A DNA stretch of 64,000 nt. Source: Paracoccus cavernae. Its GTDB lineage: Bacteria; Pseudomonadota; Alphaproteobacteria; Rhodobacterales; Rhodobacteraceae. Location of the stretch: NCBI GenBank assembly GCA_030410095.1, contig JAUFRC010000001.1:1686501-1750500 (forward strand). Direction: 5' to 3'. The notes beneath the pieces were generated by a model. That model was not told the DNA's origin, ran no database searches, and saw only the letters and a program-made list of their open reading frames with translations. The translations under genes were made by a program, and so were the position numbers. This document shows, piece after piece, positions 34,084-45,137 of the stretch; within the stretch, counting starts at the first letter, position 1, and each line of letters opens with the position of its first letter.

Positions 34084-35253
34084 ATGTTCAGAAAATCCCC
34101 CCGAGAGGCGGCTTCCGGCCGGCACGAAACGCTGATTCCGGCGCGGCCTTCGACGCTTTGCGGCTGATCCGCTCGCGCAGGGTCGGGCCTGCGACCTTCT
34201 ATCGCCTGCTCGAAGAACACGGCAGCACTCAAGCCGCCCTCGCCGCCCTGCCCGACATCGCTCAAGCCGCGGGAATCGCCGGTTACGCCCCTGTCCGCTG
34301 GCCGCGGTTCAGGCCGAGCTTTCCGCAGGCCGGCGCGCGGGCGCACGGCTGCTGAGCTGCTTCGACGCGGATTACCCGCAGGCATTGCGCGATATTCCCG
34401 AAGCCCCGCCCGTCATCTGGGTCAAAGGCGATCTTTCCGCGCTGAACAGACCGCAAATCGCCGTCATCGGGGCGCGCAACGCCTCGTCTCTGGGGTTGCG
34501 GATGGCGCGCACGCTGGCGGGCGGGCTCTCGCGGGCGGGGATCGTCACCGTCTCGGGCCTCGCGCGCGGCATCGATACCGTCGCGCATGAGGCCAGCCTT
34601 GCCACGGGCACGATCGCGGTCATGGCGGGCGGGATCGACGTGATCTATCCCGCCGAGAACACCGAACTCGCCGCGCGGATCTGCGAGACCGGCCTGTTGC
34701 TGAGCGAACAGCCCCCAGCCTCGCCCCTCTCGCGCGCCATTTCCCCGCCCGCAACCGCATCATCTAGGCGCTCAGCCTCGGCGTGGTCGTGGTCGAGGCG
34801 GCAGAGCGCTCGGGCAGCCTGATTACCGCCCAAAACGCGCTGGATCAGGGGCGCGAGGTCCTCGCCGTGCCCGGCCATCCGATGGATTCGCGCGCGAGCG
34901 GCTGCAACAATCTGATCCGTGACGGCGCGACATTGGTCCGCTCGGCGCAGGATGTGCTGAATGCTCTGGAACTGGCGGACCACCCTCCGCCGGAACGCGG
35001 CGCCGCCCGGCGTCCCCGTTTTCGAGGAAACGGCCCCCGCTCCGCACGGATCCGGCTCGCCCGCCGAGGAAGCGGGCCGCCAGAAATCGATCGCGCGCGC
35101 ATTCTCGCGCGGCTCAACCTCAGTCCGACCGACGAGGATGCGCTTTTGCGCGATCTCGGCATTCCCGCCGCGGAAGGTGCTCAAGAACTGCTGGCGCTCG
35201 AACTCGGCGGCGAGGTCCAACGCAGCGGCGGAGGCTTCATCCACCGCAATTAG
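34084..35253 (+). CDS. dprA: DNA-processing protein DprA (three frameshifts and one nonsense codon)
   Basis: Rossmann-fold single-strand DNA-binding protein that loads RecA during natural transformation. LRLIRSRRVGPATFYRLLEE is the N-terminal domain, and IAVIGARNASSLGLRMA and VSGLARGIDTVAHEA the core. The end of the core is VVVEAAERSGSLITAQNALDQ, and a C-terminal winged helix (ILARLNLSPTDEDALLRDLG) closes it. Breaks lie near 34135, 34305 and 34740. In addition TAG at 34765-34767 replaces the serine expected in NRIISALSLG; this is a base change, not a lost base. The gene may therefore be genuinely inactive. The start at 34084 is tentative. Confidence 0.85.
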
Positions 35254-35448
35254 GCAGGAGCGCCACAGACCAATCGTGCCAAAGCTCCTGCTTTGCGCCG
35301 GTTCTCGCGCGAAGCCCCGAAAGCCGTTAGCCGGAAGCCGCCGATCACGCGGCTCTCACGCGGCTGTGCCCGTCCGTTCCGGAACCTGCGCTGGACCGCA
35401 TCGTTCGTTTCCAGTCTGGTGATGGCGATAAGGCCGAAAGGAAGTTTG

Positions 35449-37501
35449 ATGCGGCATATTTTGAAGACATCCACAGCGATCGTCATGGTCCTGTCCCTGA
35501 TGACCCCGATGACGGCATTGGCCCAGAACCAGGCGGCGCCGGAAGGCGAAGCCTCGGCGCAACCGGCCGTCGATCCCGCAGCCGCCCCGCCCGCCGAGGC
35601 CGCTCCCGAAACGGCGCCCGAAGCAGCGGACGCCCAGGCCGAGCCCCAAGCCGAAGCCGTTGGCGACACCCCGCCACCGCCCCCTCCCCAAGCGGTCGAA
35701 GCGGAGGCCGGACAGCCCGTGACCGCCGACGCGCCGTCCGCCAAGCCCGAGGTCGTGGAGGCCCCGCCCCCGAGGCCAAGCCCGAAGATGCGCAAGCTCA
35801 GGCGCAAAAGGCCGAAGCCCTCGCCGCCGAGGCAGAGAAAAAGCCCGAGCCCGCCCCGCGCGAGGCCGTCATGGATGCTGCGCCAGAGACCAAACCGGAT
35901 GATGCCGCGTCCGAAGCATCTGCCGTCGCGGCCGAAGCGGAAACCGACATGGAACGCGAAGCGGATCCCGTCGTGACCCAGCCTGCAGTGGAAGCCCCTA
36001 CGCCCAAGCCCGATGACGCTGCAGCCAAAGCCGCCGCCGTGGCGGGCGAAGCCGAGACCGAAATGGAGCGCGAGGCCGATCCCGCCGTGGCCGAACCTGC
36101 GGACACCAAGCCGGCAGAAAAACCGGCGGCGAAACCTGCCGCAAACGCCGAGCCGAAGGCGGAGGCCGCGCCGGCCGAAACATCTGTCGGCGACAATCCG
36201 GATGCGCTGAAAGACGCCCTCGCGGCAGAGGCGAAAGCCGCGCAAGGGCAAACCGCCACGCCCGAGGCAGAGGCAGAGACAGAGACAGAGACAGAGGAAG
36301 CGCGGGCAAAAGCCGAGGCAGAGGCCGCGAATATCGCCAATCTGGTCGAGAACCTCGCCCCGCCCGAAGCCGCAGCCGAAGAGACCGCCGCCGCGGTCGA
36401 GGCCGCCGAAGCCAAGGCCCCGCCGCCAATGACGCGCTCAAGGCGCTTGCCGATGGCGCGACGGCTGCCGCTGCCGGTGGTCAGGTCAGCGAAATGACGG
36501 TCAGCGCCGATGATGCGCGCCGCTCGGACGAGGATTTCACCACCTCGGTCGCGAAAAGCATCGCCGATGCGGTTGGTGCCCAGAAGACGGAAGGCGAGGC
36601 CAAGGCAAAATCGGACGACAACAAGGGCCGCGACCTCGCACGGCTTGCTCTGGTCGGCATGGCCGGAATGGCGGTCGGCTCGATGCTGTCGAACAACCGC
36701 GAGGTTGCGCTCAACACCGGCGACCGCGTGGTCGTGACCCTGCCCGACGGCTCGCAGCAGCTGATCAAGAATGACGACACCCTGCTTTTCCAGCCCGGCT
36801 CGAATGTCCAGACCGAGAAATTCTCGGATGGCTCGACCATCACCACGGTGACGCGCGCCGACGGCAGCAAGGTCATGACGATCCGCGACGCCAATATGAA
36901 CGTGTTGCGCCGCACGGTCCAATCGGCGGACGGAACGCAGACCGACCTGATCGACGACACGGCCGAAAGCGAACCGGTGCGCGTCTCGGAGCTGCCGCCG
37001 CCGGCACGGCCGATCGTCTACCAAAGCTCGATGAGCGAGGATGCCTTGCGCGAGGCCCTGATGCAGCAATCGCGGGTCGACCGGCATTTCACCCTCGACC
37101 AGATCCGCGACATCGCCCAGGTCCGCGCCTTGGTGCCGCCACTCGATATCCAGTCGATCACCTTCGAGACCGGCTCGGCCGCCGTCCAGCCGGATCAGGC
37201 CCGCCAGCTTTCGCTTTTGGGCCGCGCCATCGCGCAATCGATCCGTGACAACCCGCGTGAGATCTTCCTGATCGAGGGCTACACCGATGCGGTGGGCTCG
37301 GATGCCTCCAACCTCGCGCTGTCGGATCGCCGCGCCGAATCGGTGGCGCTGGCGCTGTCGGAATATTTCGCCGTGCCGCCCGAAAACCTCGTGGTTCAGG
37401 GCTATGGCGAGCGGTTCCTCCGCATCCAGACCGATCAGGCCGAACGTGCGAACCGCCGGGTCGCGATCCGCCGAATCACGGAGCTGATCGCCCAGAACTA
37501 A
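35449..37501 (+). CDS. OmpA-family protein with long Ala/Glu/Pro-rich repetitive region (two frameshifts)
   Basis: A signal peptide (MRHILKTSTAIVMVLSLMTP, cleavage near ALAQ) is followed by about 330 residues of low complexity rich in Ala, Glu, Pro and Lys. A 38-residue unit (KPDDAASEASAVAAEAETDM and onward) is repeated in tandem at 35892-36005 and 36006-36119. Breaks lie near 35770 and 36422. The C-terminal half is ordered: a Gly-rich hydrophobic stretch (LALVGMAGMAVGSML), a beta-rich domain, and an OmpA-like peptidoglycan-binding domain (ITFETGSAAVQPDQARQLSL, IEGYTDAVGSDASNLALSDR, NRRVAIRRI). It probably spans the periplasm to the cell wall. AAGGAAG precedes the ATG at 35449. Confidence 0.85.
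35892..36119 (+). repeat. Two-copy tandem 114-nt coding repeat
   Basis: Units at 35892-36005 and 36006-36119 encode 38-residue blocks both starting KPDDAA and sharing AEAET-MEREADP-V. They differ at about a third of positions, so the duplication is not very recent. It lies in the acidic region of the OmpA-family protein. Confidence 0.75.
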
Positions 37502-37521
37502 AGCGCCACCTGCCGAAACGC

Positions 37522-37559
37522 GAAACGGCCTGCGGAGAGCGATCCCCGCAGGCCGTTTC
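37522..37559. terminator. Bidirectional terminator between OmpA-family gene and phoB
   Basis: GAAACGGCCTGCGG pairs with CCGCAGGCCGTTTC over 14 bp around a 10-nt loop, between convergent genes. Confidence 0.85.
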
Positions 37560-37576
37560 CTGTTCTGACGCGCGCC

Positions 37577-38269
37577 TCAACCGAGGGCGTAGCCCGTGCC
37601 GCGCACCGTACGAACCGGATTTTCGCCGCCGTTCACCATCAGCGCCTTGCGCAGACGCCCGACATGGACGTCGATGGTGCGGGTATCGACATAGACGTCG
37701 CGCCCCCAGACCCGGTCGAGCAATTGCTCGCGCGTCCAGACACGGCCGGGCTTTTCCATCAGGGTCGAGAGCAGGCGGAACTCGGTCGGGCCGAGATGCA
37801 GCGTCTGCCCGCCGCGAAACACCCGATGCTCGCCCGCATCGAGGATGATGTCCTCGAAGCTCAGACGCTCGCCCATCGTGGTCGGACGGGTACGGCGCAG
37901 CTGCGTGCGCAGACGCGCCATCAGCTCGACTACCGAATAGGGTTTGACGACGTAATCATCGGCACCCGTTTCCAGCCCGCGCACGCGGTCGACCTCTTCC
38001 GAGCGCGCCGAAAGCATGATGATCGGGATATTGCGCGTCGCAGGATCGGCCTTGACGCGGCGGCAGACCTCGATCCCCGAAACGTTCGGGAGCATCCAGT
38101 CGAGCACGATCAGATCGGGCTGTTCCTCCTGAACCAGCAGCATCGCCTCGTCGCCGTTTTCGGCGAGAACCACATGGAAGCCCTCGGCCTCGAGATTGTA
38201 GCGCAGGACCTCGCGCTGTGCGCCTTCATCCTCGACGACCAGAACGCAGGGTTGTTGTGCCGATGCCAT
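37577..38269 (-). CDS. phoB: Phosphate-regulon response regulator PhoB
   Basis: OmpR/PhoB-type response regulator of 230 residues, intact. The receiver domain has the acidic pocket VVEDEGAQRE, the phospho-Asp in LIVLDWMLPNVSG and the Lys in DDYVVKPYSVVEL. The winged helix ends WGRDVYVDTRTIDVHVGRLR and VRTVRGTGYALG. As last gene of pstSCAB-phoU-phoB it activates the same operon in phosphate starvation. It starts 3 nt after the phoU stop. PhoR, the usual kinase, is not in the window. Confidence 0.97.
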   Translation of the reverse strand: MASAQQPCVLVVEDEGAQREVLRYNLEAEGFHVVLAENGDEAMLLVQEEQPDLIVLDWMLPNVSGIEVCRRVKADPATRNIPIIMLSARSEEVDRVRGLETGADDYVVKPYSVVELMARLRTQLRRTRPTTMGERLSFEDIILDAGEHRVFRGGQTLHLGPTEFRLLSTLMEKPGRVWTREQLLDRVWGRDVYVDTRTIDVHVGRLRKALMVNGGENPVRTVRGTGYALG

Positions 38270-38272
38270 GCC

Positions 38273-39001
38273 TCAGTCCTCGCCCTCGTTGAGGTTGGTG
38301 CGCACCACGCTGTCGCTTTTGGGGCGGGCCTCTTCGGGGAGTTCGCCCGTGGTGAGATAGATCACCTGCTCGGCAATCCCCGTCGCGTGATCGCCCATGC
38401 GCTCGATGTTTTTAGCGATGAAATGGAGATGCATGCAGGCGGTGATGTTGCGCGGATTTTCCATCATATAGGTCAGAAATTCGCGGAAGAGCGCATTGTA
38501 CATCTGGTCGACTTCGAGGTCGCGCTGGCGCACATCTGCAGCCAGAGCCGCATCGCGCTGGATGAAGCTGTCGAGCGCATCCTTCATCATGCCCTCGACC
38601 GTGGCCGACATGCGGCGCAAGGCAATGCCCGAGCCGTTGATCACCGGCATATGCGCCAGAACATGGCTGCGTTTGGCAATGTTTTTGGCGTAATCGCCGA
38701 CCCGCTCGAGGCTGGCGGAGATCTTGATCACCGTCAGCGCGGTGCGCAGATCCGAGGCGATGGGCGCGCGCAAGGCGATCAACCGCGCGGCTTCCTCGTT
38801 GATTTGCGCCTCGAGCGCATCGATGGCCTTGTCGCGTTTGCGCACGTCCTCGGCCAGCTCGTCATCGCGGGTTTCCAGCGCGCGGGCCGCGTCCTGAATG
38901 GCGGTTTCGACCATGCCGCCCATTTTGACGACCAGCGCCTGAACGGTTTCGAGGTCGCGGTCGAAGGCGGAAGCAATGTGCTTTTCTGAAATCATCGTCA
39001 T
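38273..39001 (-). CDS. phoU: Phosphate transport regulator PhoU
   Basis: Two-repeat helical-bundle protein that links the Pst transporter to PhoR/PhoB signalling and restrains phosphate import. The 242 residues are intact. The metal-binding E/D clusters of the repeats are in ERVGDYAKNIAKRS and ERMGDHATGIAEQ. A good GAGGAG lies about 9 nt before the ATG at 39001, overlapping the end of pstB. Confidence 0.96.
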   Translation of the reverse strand: MTMISEKHIASAFDRDLETVQALVVKMGGMVETAIQDAARALETRDDELAEDVRKRDKAIDALEAQINEEAARLIALRAPIASDLRTALTVIKISASLERVGDYAKNIAKRSHVLAHMPVINGSGIALRRMSATVEGMMKDALDSFIQRDAALAADVRQRDLEVDQMYNALFREFLTYMMENPRNITACMHLHFIAKNIERMGDHATGIAEQVIYLTTGELPEEARPKSDSVVRTNLNEGED

Positions 39002-39017
39002 AATCTCGGCTCCTCGA

Positions 39018-39815
39018 TCAGCCGATCCGGCCGCTGATATAGCTTTCGGTCCGCGGATCGCGTGGGCGGGTAAAGATGTCGTCGGTATCGCCGTATTCCA
39101 CCAGATTGCCCAGATGGAAGAAGGCGGTTTTCTGGCTGACGCGGGCGGCCTGCTGCATCGAATGGGTCACGATCACCACCGAGTAATCGGCGCGCAGCTG
39201 GTCGATCAGCTCTTCGACCTGACTGGTCGCGATCGGATCGAGCGCGGAACACGGCTCGTCCATCAGGAGAACCTCGGGCTGGGTTGCAACCGCGCGCGCG
39301 ATGCACAGACGCTGCTGCTGGCCGCCCGACAGGCCGGTTCCGGGTTCGTGGAGGCGGTCCTTGACCTCGTTCCAAAGCGCGGCGCCGCGCAAGGATTTCT
39401 CGACGATCTCGTCGGTCTCGGCCTTGTTGCGCACCAGCCCGTGGATGCGCGGGCCGTAGGCCACATTGTCGTAGATCGATTTGGGGAACGGGTTGGGCTT
39501 TTGAAAGACCATGCCGATCTTGGCGCGCAGTTGCACCGGATCGACGCGGCGGTCGTAGATGTCCTCGCCCATCAGATCGATGCGGCCCTCGACGCGGGCG
39601 ATGTCGATCGTGTCGTTCATGCGGTTGATGCAGCGCAGAAAGGTCGATTTGCCGCAACCCGAGGGGCCGATGAAGGCCGTCACGGTTTTGTCGAGGATAT
39701 CGACATCAACGTCTTTGATCGCATGTTTCTCGCCGTAATAGACCTGCACGGCCCGGGCAGAGATCTTGACGTCGTTTTGGGTCACGGCGCGCTCCATGAT
39801 GCTCATGTCGTTCAT
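39018..39815 (-). CDS. pstB: Phosphate ABC importer ATPase
   Basis: ATPase of the high-affinity phosphate importer PstSCAB. Walker [31 protein letters not shown] (family-specific), signature [14 protein letters not shown] and Walker [13 protein letters not shown] are all intact. The 265 residues start at 39815 (MNDMSIM) with AAAGGA upstream. It is the only pst transporter gene without a frameshift. Confidence 0.97.
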   Translation of the reverse strand: MNDMSIMERAVTQNDVKISARAVQVYYGEKHAIKDVDVDILDKTVTAFIGPSGCGKSTFLRCINRMNDTIDIARVEGRIDLMGEDIYDRRVDPVQLRAKIGMVFQKPNPFPKSIYDNVAYGPRIHGLVRNKAETDEIVEKSLRGAALWNEVKDRLHEPGTGLSGGQQQRLCIARAVATQPEVLLMDEPCSALDPIATSQVEELIDQLRADYSVVIVTHSMQQAARVSQKTAFFHLGNLVEYGDTDDIFTRPRDPRTESYISGRIG

Positions 39816-39835
39816 ATCAGAATTCCTTTCTGGGA

Positions 39836-41221
39836 TCACCACCGGCGCTCGAAGCGGCGACGCAGGAAAATGGCGAGAAGGTTCATGCAGAGCAGGAAGA
39901 CCAGAAGCACGATGATCGCGCCGCCGGCCCGCTCGAAAAAGGCGGGGTCGGCGCGCTGGGTCCAGTTGTAGATCTGGACCGGCAGCGCCGAGGCGGGATC
40001 GCCCAGACCGCCGAGGCTGTTGATTCCTCGGCGGGCCAGGGCGCACCGGGGAAGTTTTTCACGAATGCGACCATGCCGATCAGCAGAAGCGGCGCGGTTT
40101 CGCCCAGAGCCTGCGCCAGACCGATGATCGTGCCGGTCAGGATGCCGGGCAGAGCCAGCGGCAGGACATGGTGGAAGATCGTCTGCATCTTCGAGGCACC
40201 GATCCCCAAGGCCGCATCGCGGATCGAGGGCGGCACGGCCTTGAGCGCGGCGCGGGTCGAGATGATGATGGTCGGCAGCGTCATCAGCGTCAGCACCAGA
40301 CCACCGACGATCGGCGCCGATTGCGGCAGGTGCATGAAGTTGATGAAAGCCGCGAGGCCGAGGATGCCGAAGACGATCGAAGGCACCGCCGCGAGGTTCG
40401 AGATATTGACCTCGATAATATCGGTCAGGCGGTTTTTCGGCGCGAACTCTTCCAGATAGATCGAGGCGGCGACCCCGATCGGCACGGCGAGAAACAGCAC
40501 GATCAGCATCATGTAGAGCGAGCCGAGGATCGCGACGCCGACGCCGGCCGCCTCGGGGCGCTGGTCGGAGGCATCGGGATTGGTGAGGAAGGACCAGTTC
40601 CATTTGGTCTCGACCAGCCCGTCATCCTTGAGCTGTTGCGCCAGCGCAAGCTGCGCGGGCGAGGTATTGCTGTCGCGGGCGGCGGCCTCCATCGTGACGC
40701 GGCCCTTGAAGAAACCGTCGACGCGGCCATTGGTCAGGAAGCTCGAATCGATGGTCTTGCCGACCAGCTCGGGATTGGCGAGCACCATGGCGCGCAGCTG
40801 CGCGGGCGCCTCTTTGGAGATGAGATCGCCGATATCCTTGTCCGAGAGCCCTCTTCGCTGATGCCGTTCGCGGCCAGCGCCTGACGCAGCGCCGCATCGA
40901 CCACGCGACCGTAACCGATCGTCGTGACCTTGCGCAGATCCTCGGGATTGCGCGCGCCTTTGGGATCGACGATCTGCGTATCCAGCGTCACGGGATGGTG
41001 ATATAGGTCTGCCGGAAGGCACCCATTCCGCCCGAAAGCACGGTATAGAGCAGCGCGATGAGGCACAGGACGGCGATGACGATCGCTCCCATCCCATAGG
41101 CGCGAAAACGGGCTTCGGCGCGGTGGCGGCGGCGGAGGTTGGCATCCGCCTGCATCAGCGAGCCGTGACGACGCGCCGGCGCGGCTGCCGGGGCCGCTCC
41201 CATATTGGTTGCGTCGGTCAT
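39836..41221 (-). CDS. pstA: Phosphate ABC importer permease PstA with N-terminal extracytoplasmic domain (three frameshifts)
   Basis: Permease half of PstSCAB. The C-terminal half has the transmembrane core ([40 protein letters not shown]) with the EAA loop [20 protein letters not shown]. The N-terminal half has one helix ([20 protein letters not shown]) and then about 160 polar residues, a DUF3333-type domain common in alphaproteobacterial PstA but absent in E. coli. Breaks lie near 40995, 40853 and 40027. The start at 41221 overlaps the pstC stop (ATGA). Confidence 0.93.
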
Positions 41222-42453
41222 TCGTACTGCTCCCGGTATTTGCGCACGACATAGAGCGCGAGGATGTTGAGCCCCAGCGTGATGATGAACAGCGACAGGC
41301 CGAGCGCGAAGGCCACGAGGGTCTCGGGCGCGCGGAAGTCGGTATCGCCGGTCAGCTGCGAAACGATCTTCACGGTGATCGTCGTCATGGCCTCGAAAGG
41401 GTTGAGGTCCATTTTCGCGGCCGCCCCCGCCCCCATGACCACGATCATGGTCTCGCCGATGGCACGCGAGGCCGCCAGCAGGACGGCGCCGACGATGCCC
41501 GGCAGGGCTGCGGGCAGAACCACCTTGCGCACGGTTTCCGATTTGGTCGAACCAAGGCCGAGCGCGCCGTCACGCAGGCTTTGCGGCACGGCGTTGATGA
41601 TGTCGTCCGACAGCGAGCTGACGAAGGGGATGAGCATGATGCCCATCACGAGGCCTGCGGTCAGCACCGAGGAACCCGAGCTTCCGAGGTTCAGCGGCTG
41701 GGCGAAATAGTCGCGCAGCATCGGGCCGACAGTGATCAGTGCGAAAAGGCCGTAGACGATGGTCGGTATGCCTGCGAGCACTTCGATCACCGGCTTGACC
41801 ACCGAGCGCAGGCGCGGGCCGGCATATTCCGACATGTAGATCGCGGCAAACAATCCGACCGGCACCGCCACAACCAGCGCGATGAACGAGACGTAAAGCG
41901 TGCCCCACATCAGCGGCAGCATGCCCAGCTGCGAGCCGCCGCCGAAGCGCGGCGACCAGGTGGTGCCGAAGAGGAACTCGGTCCAGGCATATTGTTTGAA
42001 GAAGTTGGCAGTCTCAAAAGCATCGACAAGACGATGCCGAGTGTCGTCAGGATCGCGATGCTCGAACAGGCGATCAGCAGGCCTTTGACATAGGTCTCGA
42101 CAAGCGCGCGTGCGCGGAAATCGGGGTCATCCGTCTCAGCGTGGTGATCAGGCCGAAAACGGCAACCGCAAGCACGATCAGCGTCAGCGTGAGGCGCGCG
42201 CCTTGCCCGACCTCGCCCGGAACATCGACCGCCGAGGCGGGATCGACGATGGCCGCCTGGATGATCGCGATCACGATCATCGCCAGAAACGCCGGAAGCG
42301 CGGTCGAAAGGGCAACGCCCCAGCCGTGATAGGGCGGGCGCGAATTCAAGCGGCGGCTGTCGCCCCCGCGAGGGAGAGCGCGCGGTTGACACCCAGAACA
42401 TAGCCGATGACGGCCAGTCCAAGGATTGTCAGCACGATCCAGATTGTCGGCAT
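41218..42453 (-). CDS. pstC: Phosphate ABC importer permease PstC (about three frameshifts)
   Basis: Partner permease to PstA. It starts MPTIWIVLTILGLAVIGYVL, then an N-terminal extension with helices in LSTALPAFLAMIVIAIIQAA and LTLTLIVLAVAVFGLITTL. Breaks are near 42358, 42115 and 42010. The core begins LPLMWGTLYVSFIALVVAVP, with IPTIVYGLFALITVGP and the EAA loop LRDGALGLGSTKSETVRKV. Total is about 412 residues. Confidence 0.93.
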
Positions 42454-42564
42454 AAGGGCCTCGGGCTTTCGTGAAAAATACGGACGGAACGGAAGAATCT
42501 GGTGGGTAGGATCGGGTCGTTAAGGAGAAGCGGGGCCATTTCTGACCCCGCTTCCGGTAAGCGC

Positions 42565-43591
42565 TTATTGTGCCAGCACCGTTTCGTCGGCGACGGCTTT
42601 CTGGACTTCCGCCAGCGCCGGATCGGCAACCAGCCCGTATTGGGCCAGCGGGCCCTCGGCCCCTGCGATATCGTCCGAAACGAAGAATTCCGCGAACTCC
42701 TTCAGGCCCGGAACCGTGCCGATATGGGCTTTCTTGACGTAGAAGAAGAGCGGGCGCGACACGGGATAGTCACCGGCCGAGATGGTCTCGGTCGAGGGCG
42801 CGACGCCGCTCATCGTGGCGACTTTCAGCTTGTCGGTGTTGTTTTCGTAAAACGACAGGCCGAAGACGCCGATGCCGTTCAGCGACGAGCCGATGCGGGC
42901 GAGGGTTTCGGTGTAATCGCCGTCGATATCGACCGATTTACCGTCGGTGCGCAGGGTCGAGCAGGCTTCTTTGCCCTTCTCGTCACCCAGCTCGGTCTTG
43001 AGAGCCGCAGCCGCGCCGCTTTCCTCGCAGCCTGCCGCGATCACCTTTTCGTCAAAGACTTCGCGGGTGCCGTGCTTGGTGCCCGGAACGAAAGCGAGGA
43101 TCTCCTGATCGGGCAGATCGGCGCGGATCTCGTTCCATTTCGTATAGGGGTTGGCGACAACCTTGCCGTCCTTGACCACCTGCGCCGAAAGGGCGTTGAA
43201 CCAGTCGGCGGGGTGAATTCAAAGGAATTGCCGTTGATGTCGCTGGCAAAGACGATCCCGTCATAGCCGATGCGGACTTCCACGATGTCGGTCACGCCAT
43301 TGGCTTTGCAGACTTCGATCTCGCTGGCTTTGATCGGACGCGAGGAGTTCGCGATATCGATCGTATTGTCGCCGACACCGTCGCAGAACTTCTTGAGGCC
43401 TGCCGAAGAGCCGCCCGATCGACGACCGGCGTCGGGAAGTCCGAGTTCTCGGCAAAGGCTTCTGCGGCGATGGTCGAATAGGGCAGCACCGTGGACGAGC
43501 CTGCGACCTGGATCTGGTCGCGTGCTGCAGCAGCCGTTGCGGTCGCTGCGATGATGGCCAGAGCCGAGACGGTGAGTTTCGCGGAAGTCAT
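42565..43591 (-). CDS. pstS: Phosphate-binding protein PstS (two frameshifts)
   Basis: Periplasmic phosphate receptor. The signal peptide MTSAKLTVSALAIIAATATA is cleaved near ARD; DQIQVAGSSTVLPYS and the broken SGGSSAGLKKFCDGVGDNTI provide the phosphate-contact serines. IANSSRPIKASE, LAFVPGTKHGTREVF and YPVSRPLFFYVKKAH follow. Breaks lie near 43420 and 43215. About 343 residues, of the larger PstS type. It is the first gene of the pst operon. Confidence 0.94.
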
Positions 43592-43768
43592 GGATCTCTC
43601 CTGAATGTCGTGCGGTCGGGTTCGACCATGGCTGTGACCTAGGCCCTCGACATGTCGCTTCTGCTAAAGTTTTGTGTCACTTGCGTGACGTTGTGCGCGA
43701 CCCCGATCAAATCATTGAAAACGCTTAATTATGTCGCGGAAATTTGGCGTAATTTTTCTCGGGGCGCT

Positions 43769-43833
43769 GTCACATTCGGGCAAATCCCTCGACAACAACC
43801 CGATTCGTCTAGCCGCGATCGCCCGAATGTGAC
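43769..43833. repeat. 13-nt perfect inverted repeat upstream of pstS
   Basis: GTCACATTCGGGC at 43769-43781 is exactly inverted as GCCCGAATGTGAC at 43821-43833, with 39 nt between. It could be two operators for one dimeric regulator, or the arms of a long-loop hairpin in a leader or small RNA. Confidence 0.6.
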
Positions 43834-43904
43834 GGCTCTTGTCACAAAACCCGACCGGATTGCGCCCGCCGGACGGCCGCGCGAAAGCGTGCCCCACAAG
43901 CGAA

Positions 43905-43926
43905 AGCCGCGCCCGAGGGCGCGGCT
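43905..43926 (-). terminator. aroC terminator
   Basis: On the minus strand AGCCGCGCCC and GGGCGCGGCT form a 10-bp stem with a 2-nt gap (so an effective loop of about 4 to 6 nt), then TTTCGCTT. It lies 36 nt after the aroC stop. Confidence 0.75.
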
Positions 43927-43961
43927 GGTGCAGGTCGTTCTCTGTCCGAATACGTTCGGGC

Positions 43962-45064
43962 TTAGCGGCCGATCGGACCGCGCTGCCCGCCGGTCTGGGC
44001 GCGGTCGAGCAGAAGATGGTCGAGGATGACGCAGGCCGCCATCGCCTCGGCGATTGGAACGGCGCGGATGCCGACGCAGGGATCGTGGCGGCCCTTGGTG
44101 ATCAGTTCGATCTCCTCGCCCTTTGGTTGATCGTGCGGCGCGGGGTCAGGATCGAGCTGGTCGGCTTGACCGAAAAGCGCACCACGATGTCCTGTCCGGT
44201 CGAAATCCCGCCCAGAATGCCGCCTGCATGGTTCGACAGGAACACCGGCCCGTCATTGCCCATGATGATCTCGTCGGCATTCTCGGTTCCGGTCAGGCCC
44301 GCTGCCGCCATGCCCTCGCCGATCTCGACGCCTTTGACCGCATTGATCGACATCATGGCCGCCGCGAGCTCGGTATCGAGCTTGGCATAGATCGGCGCGC
44401 CGAGGCCTGCGGGGCAGCCCTCGATCAGGACCTCGACTGCCGCGCCGACCGAATTGTGATCCTTGCGGATCGCGTTCAGATAGCTTTCCCATTCGGGGAC
44501 GGCACCGGCATCGGGCAGGAAGAACGGGTTGTTCAGGATCTCGCTCGCGTCGAATTTCGTGCGGTCGAGATGCAGGCTGCCCATCTGGGTCATATAGCCG
44601 CTGATACGCAGGTCCGGCACGAGATCGCGCAGCACCGCCTGCGCCACGCCACCCGCCGCGACCCGCGCCGCAGTCTCGCGCGCCGAAGAGCGCCCGCCGC
44701 CGCGATAATCGCGGATGCCGTATTTCATCTGATAGGCGATATCGGCATGGCCCGGACGAAAGGCCTGCGCGATTTCGCCGTAATCCTTCGACCGCTGGTC
44801 GGTGTTCTCGATCATCAGCTGGATCGGCGTGCCGGTCGTCTTGCCCTCGAACACGCCCGAGAGGATGCGCACCGCATCCGGCTCTTGACGCTGGGTGGTG
44901 AATTTCGACGTGCCCGGACGGCGACGGTCGAGGAATTGCTGGATGAAGGCCTCGTCCAGCGCGACACCGGGCGGGCAGCCGTCGACCGTCGCGCCAAGCG
45001 CAGGCCCGTGGCTTTCGCCCCAGGTGGTGAAGCGGAACAGATGGCCGAAAGTGTTGAAGCTCAT
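43962..45064 (-). CDS. aroC: Chorismate synthase (one frameshift)
   Basis: FMN-dependent enzyme that makes chorismate, last step of the shikimate pathway. [20 protein letters not shown] with the catalytic His, [35 protein letters not shown] and [19 protein letters not shown] are the four signature regions. A break near 44128 separates the last 50 residues ([20 protein letters not shown]). The start at 45064 is at the homologous N-terminus. About 367 residues. Confidence 0.96.
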
Positions 45065-45137
45065 GGATCGCCCTGCCTGAAGGTAGTCTCGCCCTGCGAT
45101 AGCCGCCCGCCCCGCAGGGGGCAACGGCAAACTGGTC

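Larger units (their letters stand above)
43592..43961. other. Intergenic region upstream of pstS, with inverted repeats
   Basis: This 370-nt stretch holds the pstS promoter. It contains an AT-rich block (43700-43760), the short palindrome GTCACTTGCGTGAC (43676-43689) and a 13-nt inverted repeat described separately. TGTCAC occurs several times and resembles half of a Pho box, but I could not find a clear pair of direct repeats at 11-nt spacing. Confidence 0.5.

Noticed and set aside
43592..43770. A classical Pho box upstream of pstS
   Set aside because: TGTCAC occurs repeatedly, but no two copies lie in direct orientation at 11-nt spacing, so I could not support it.
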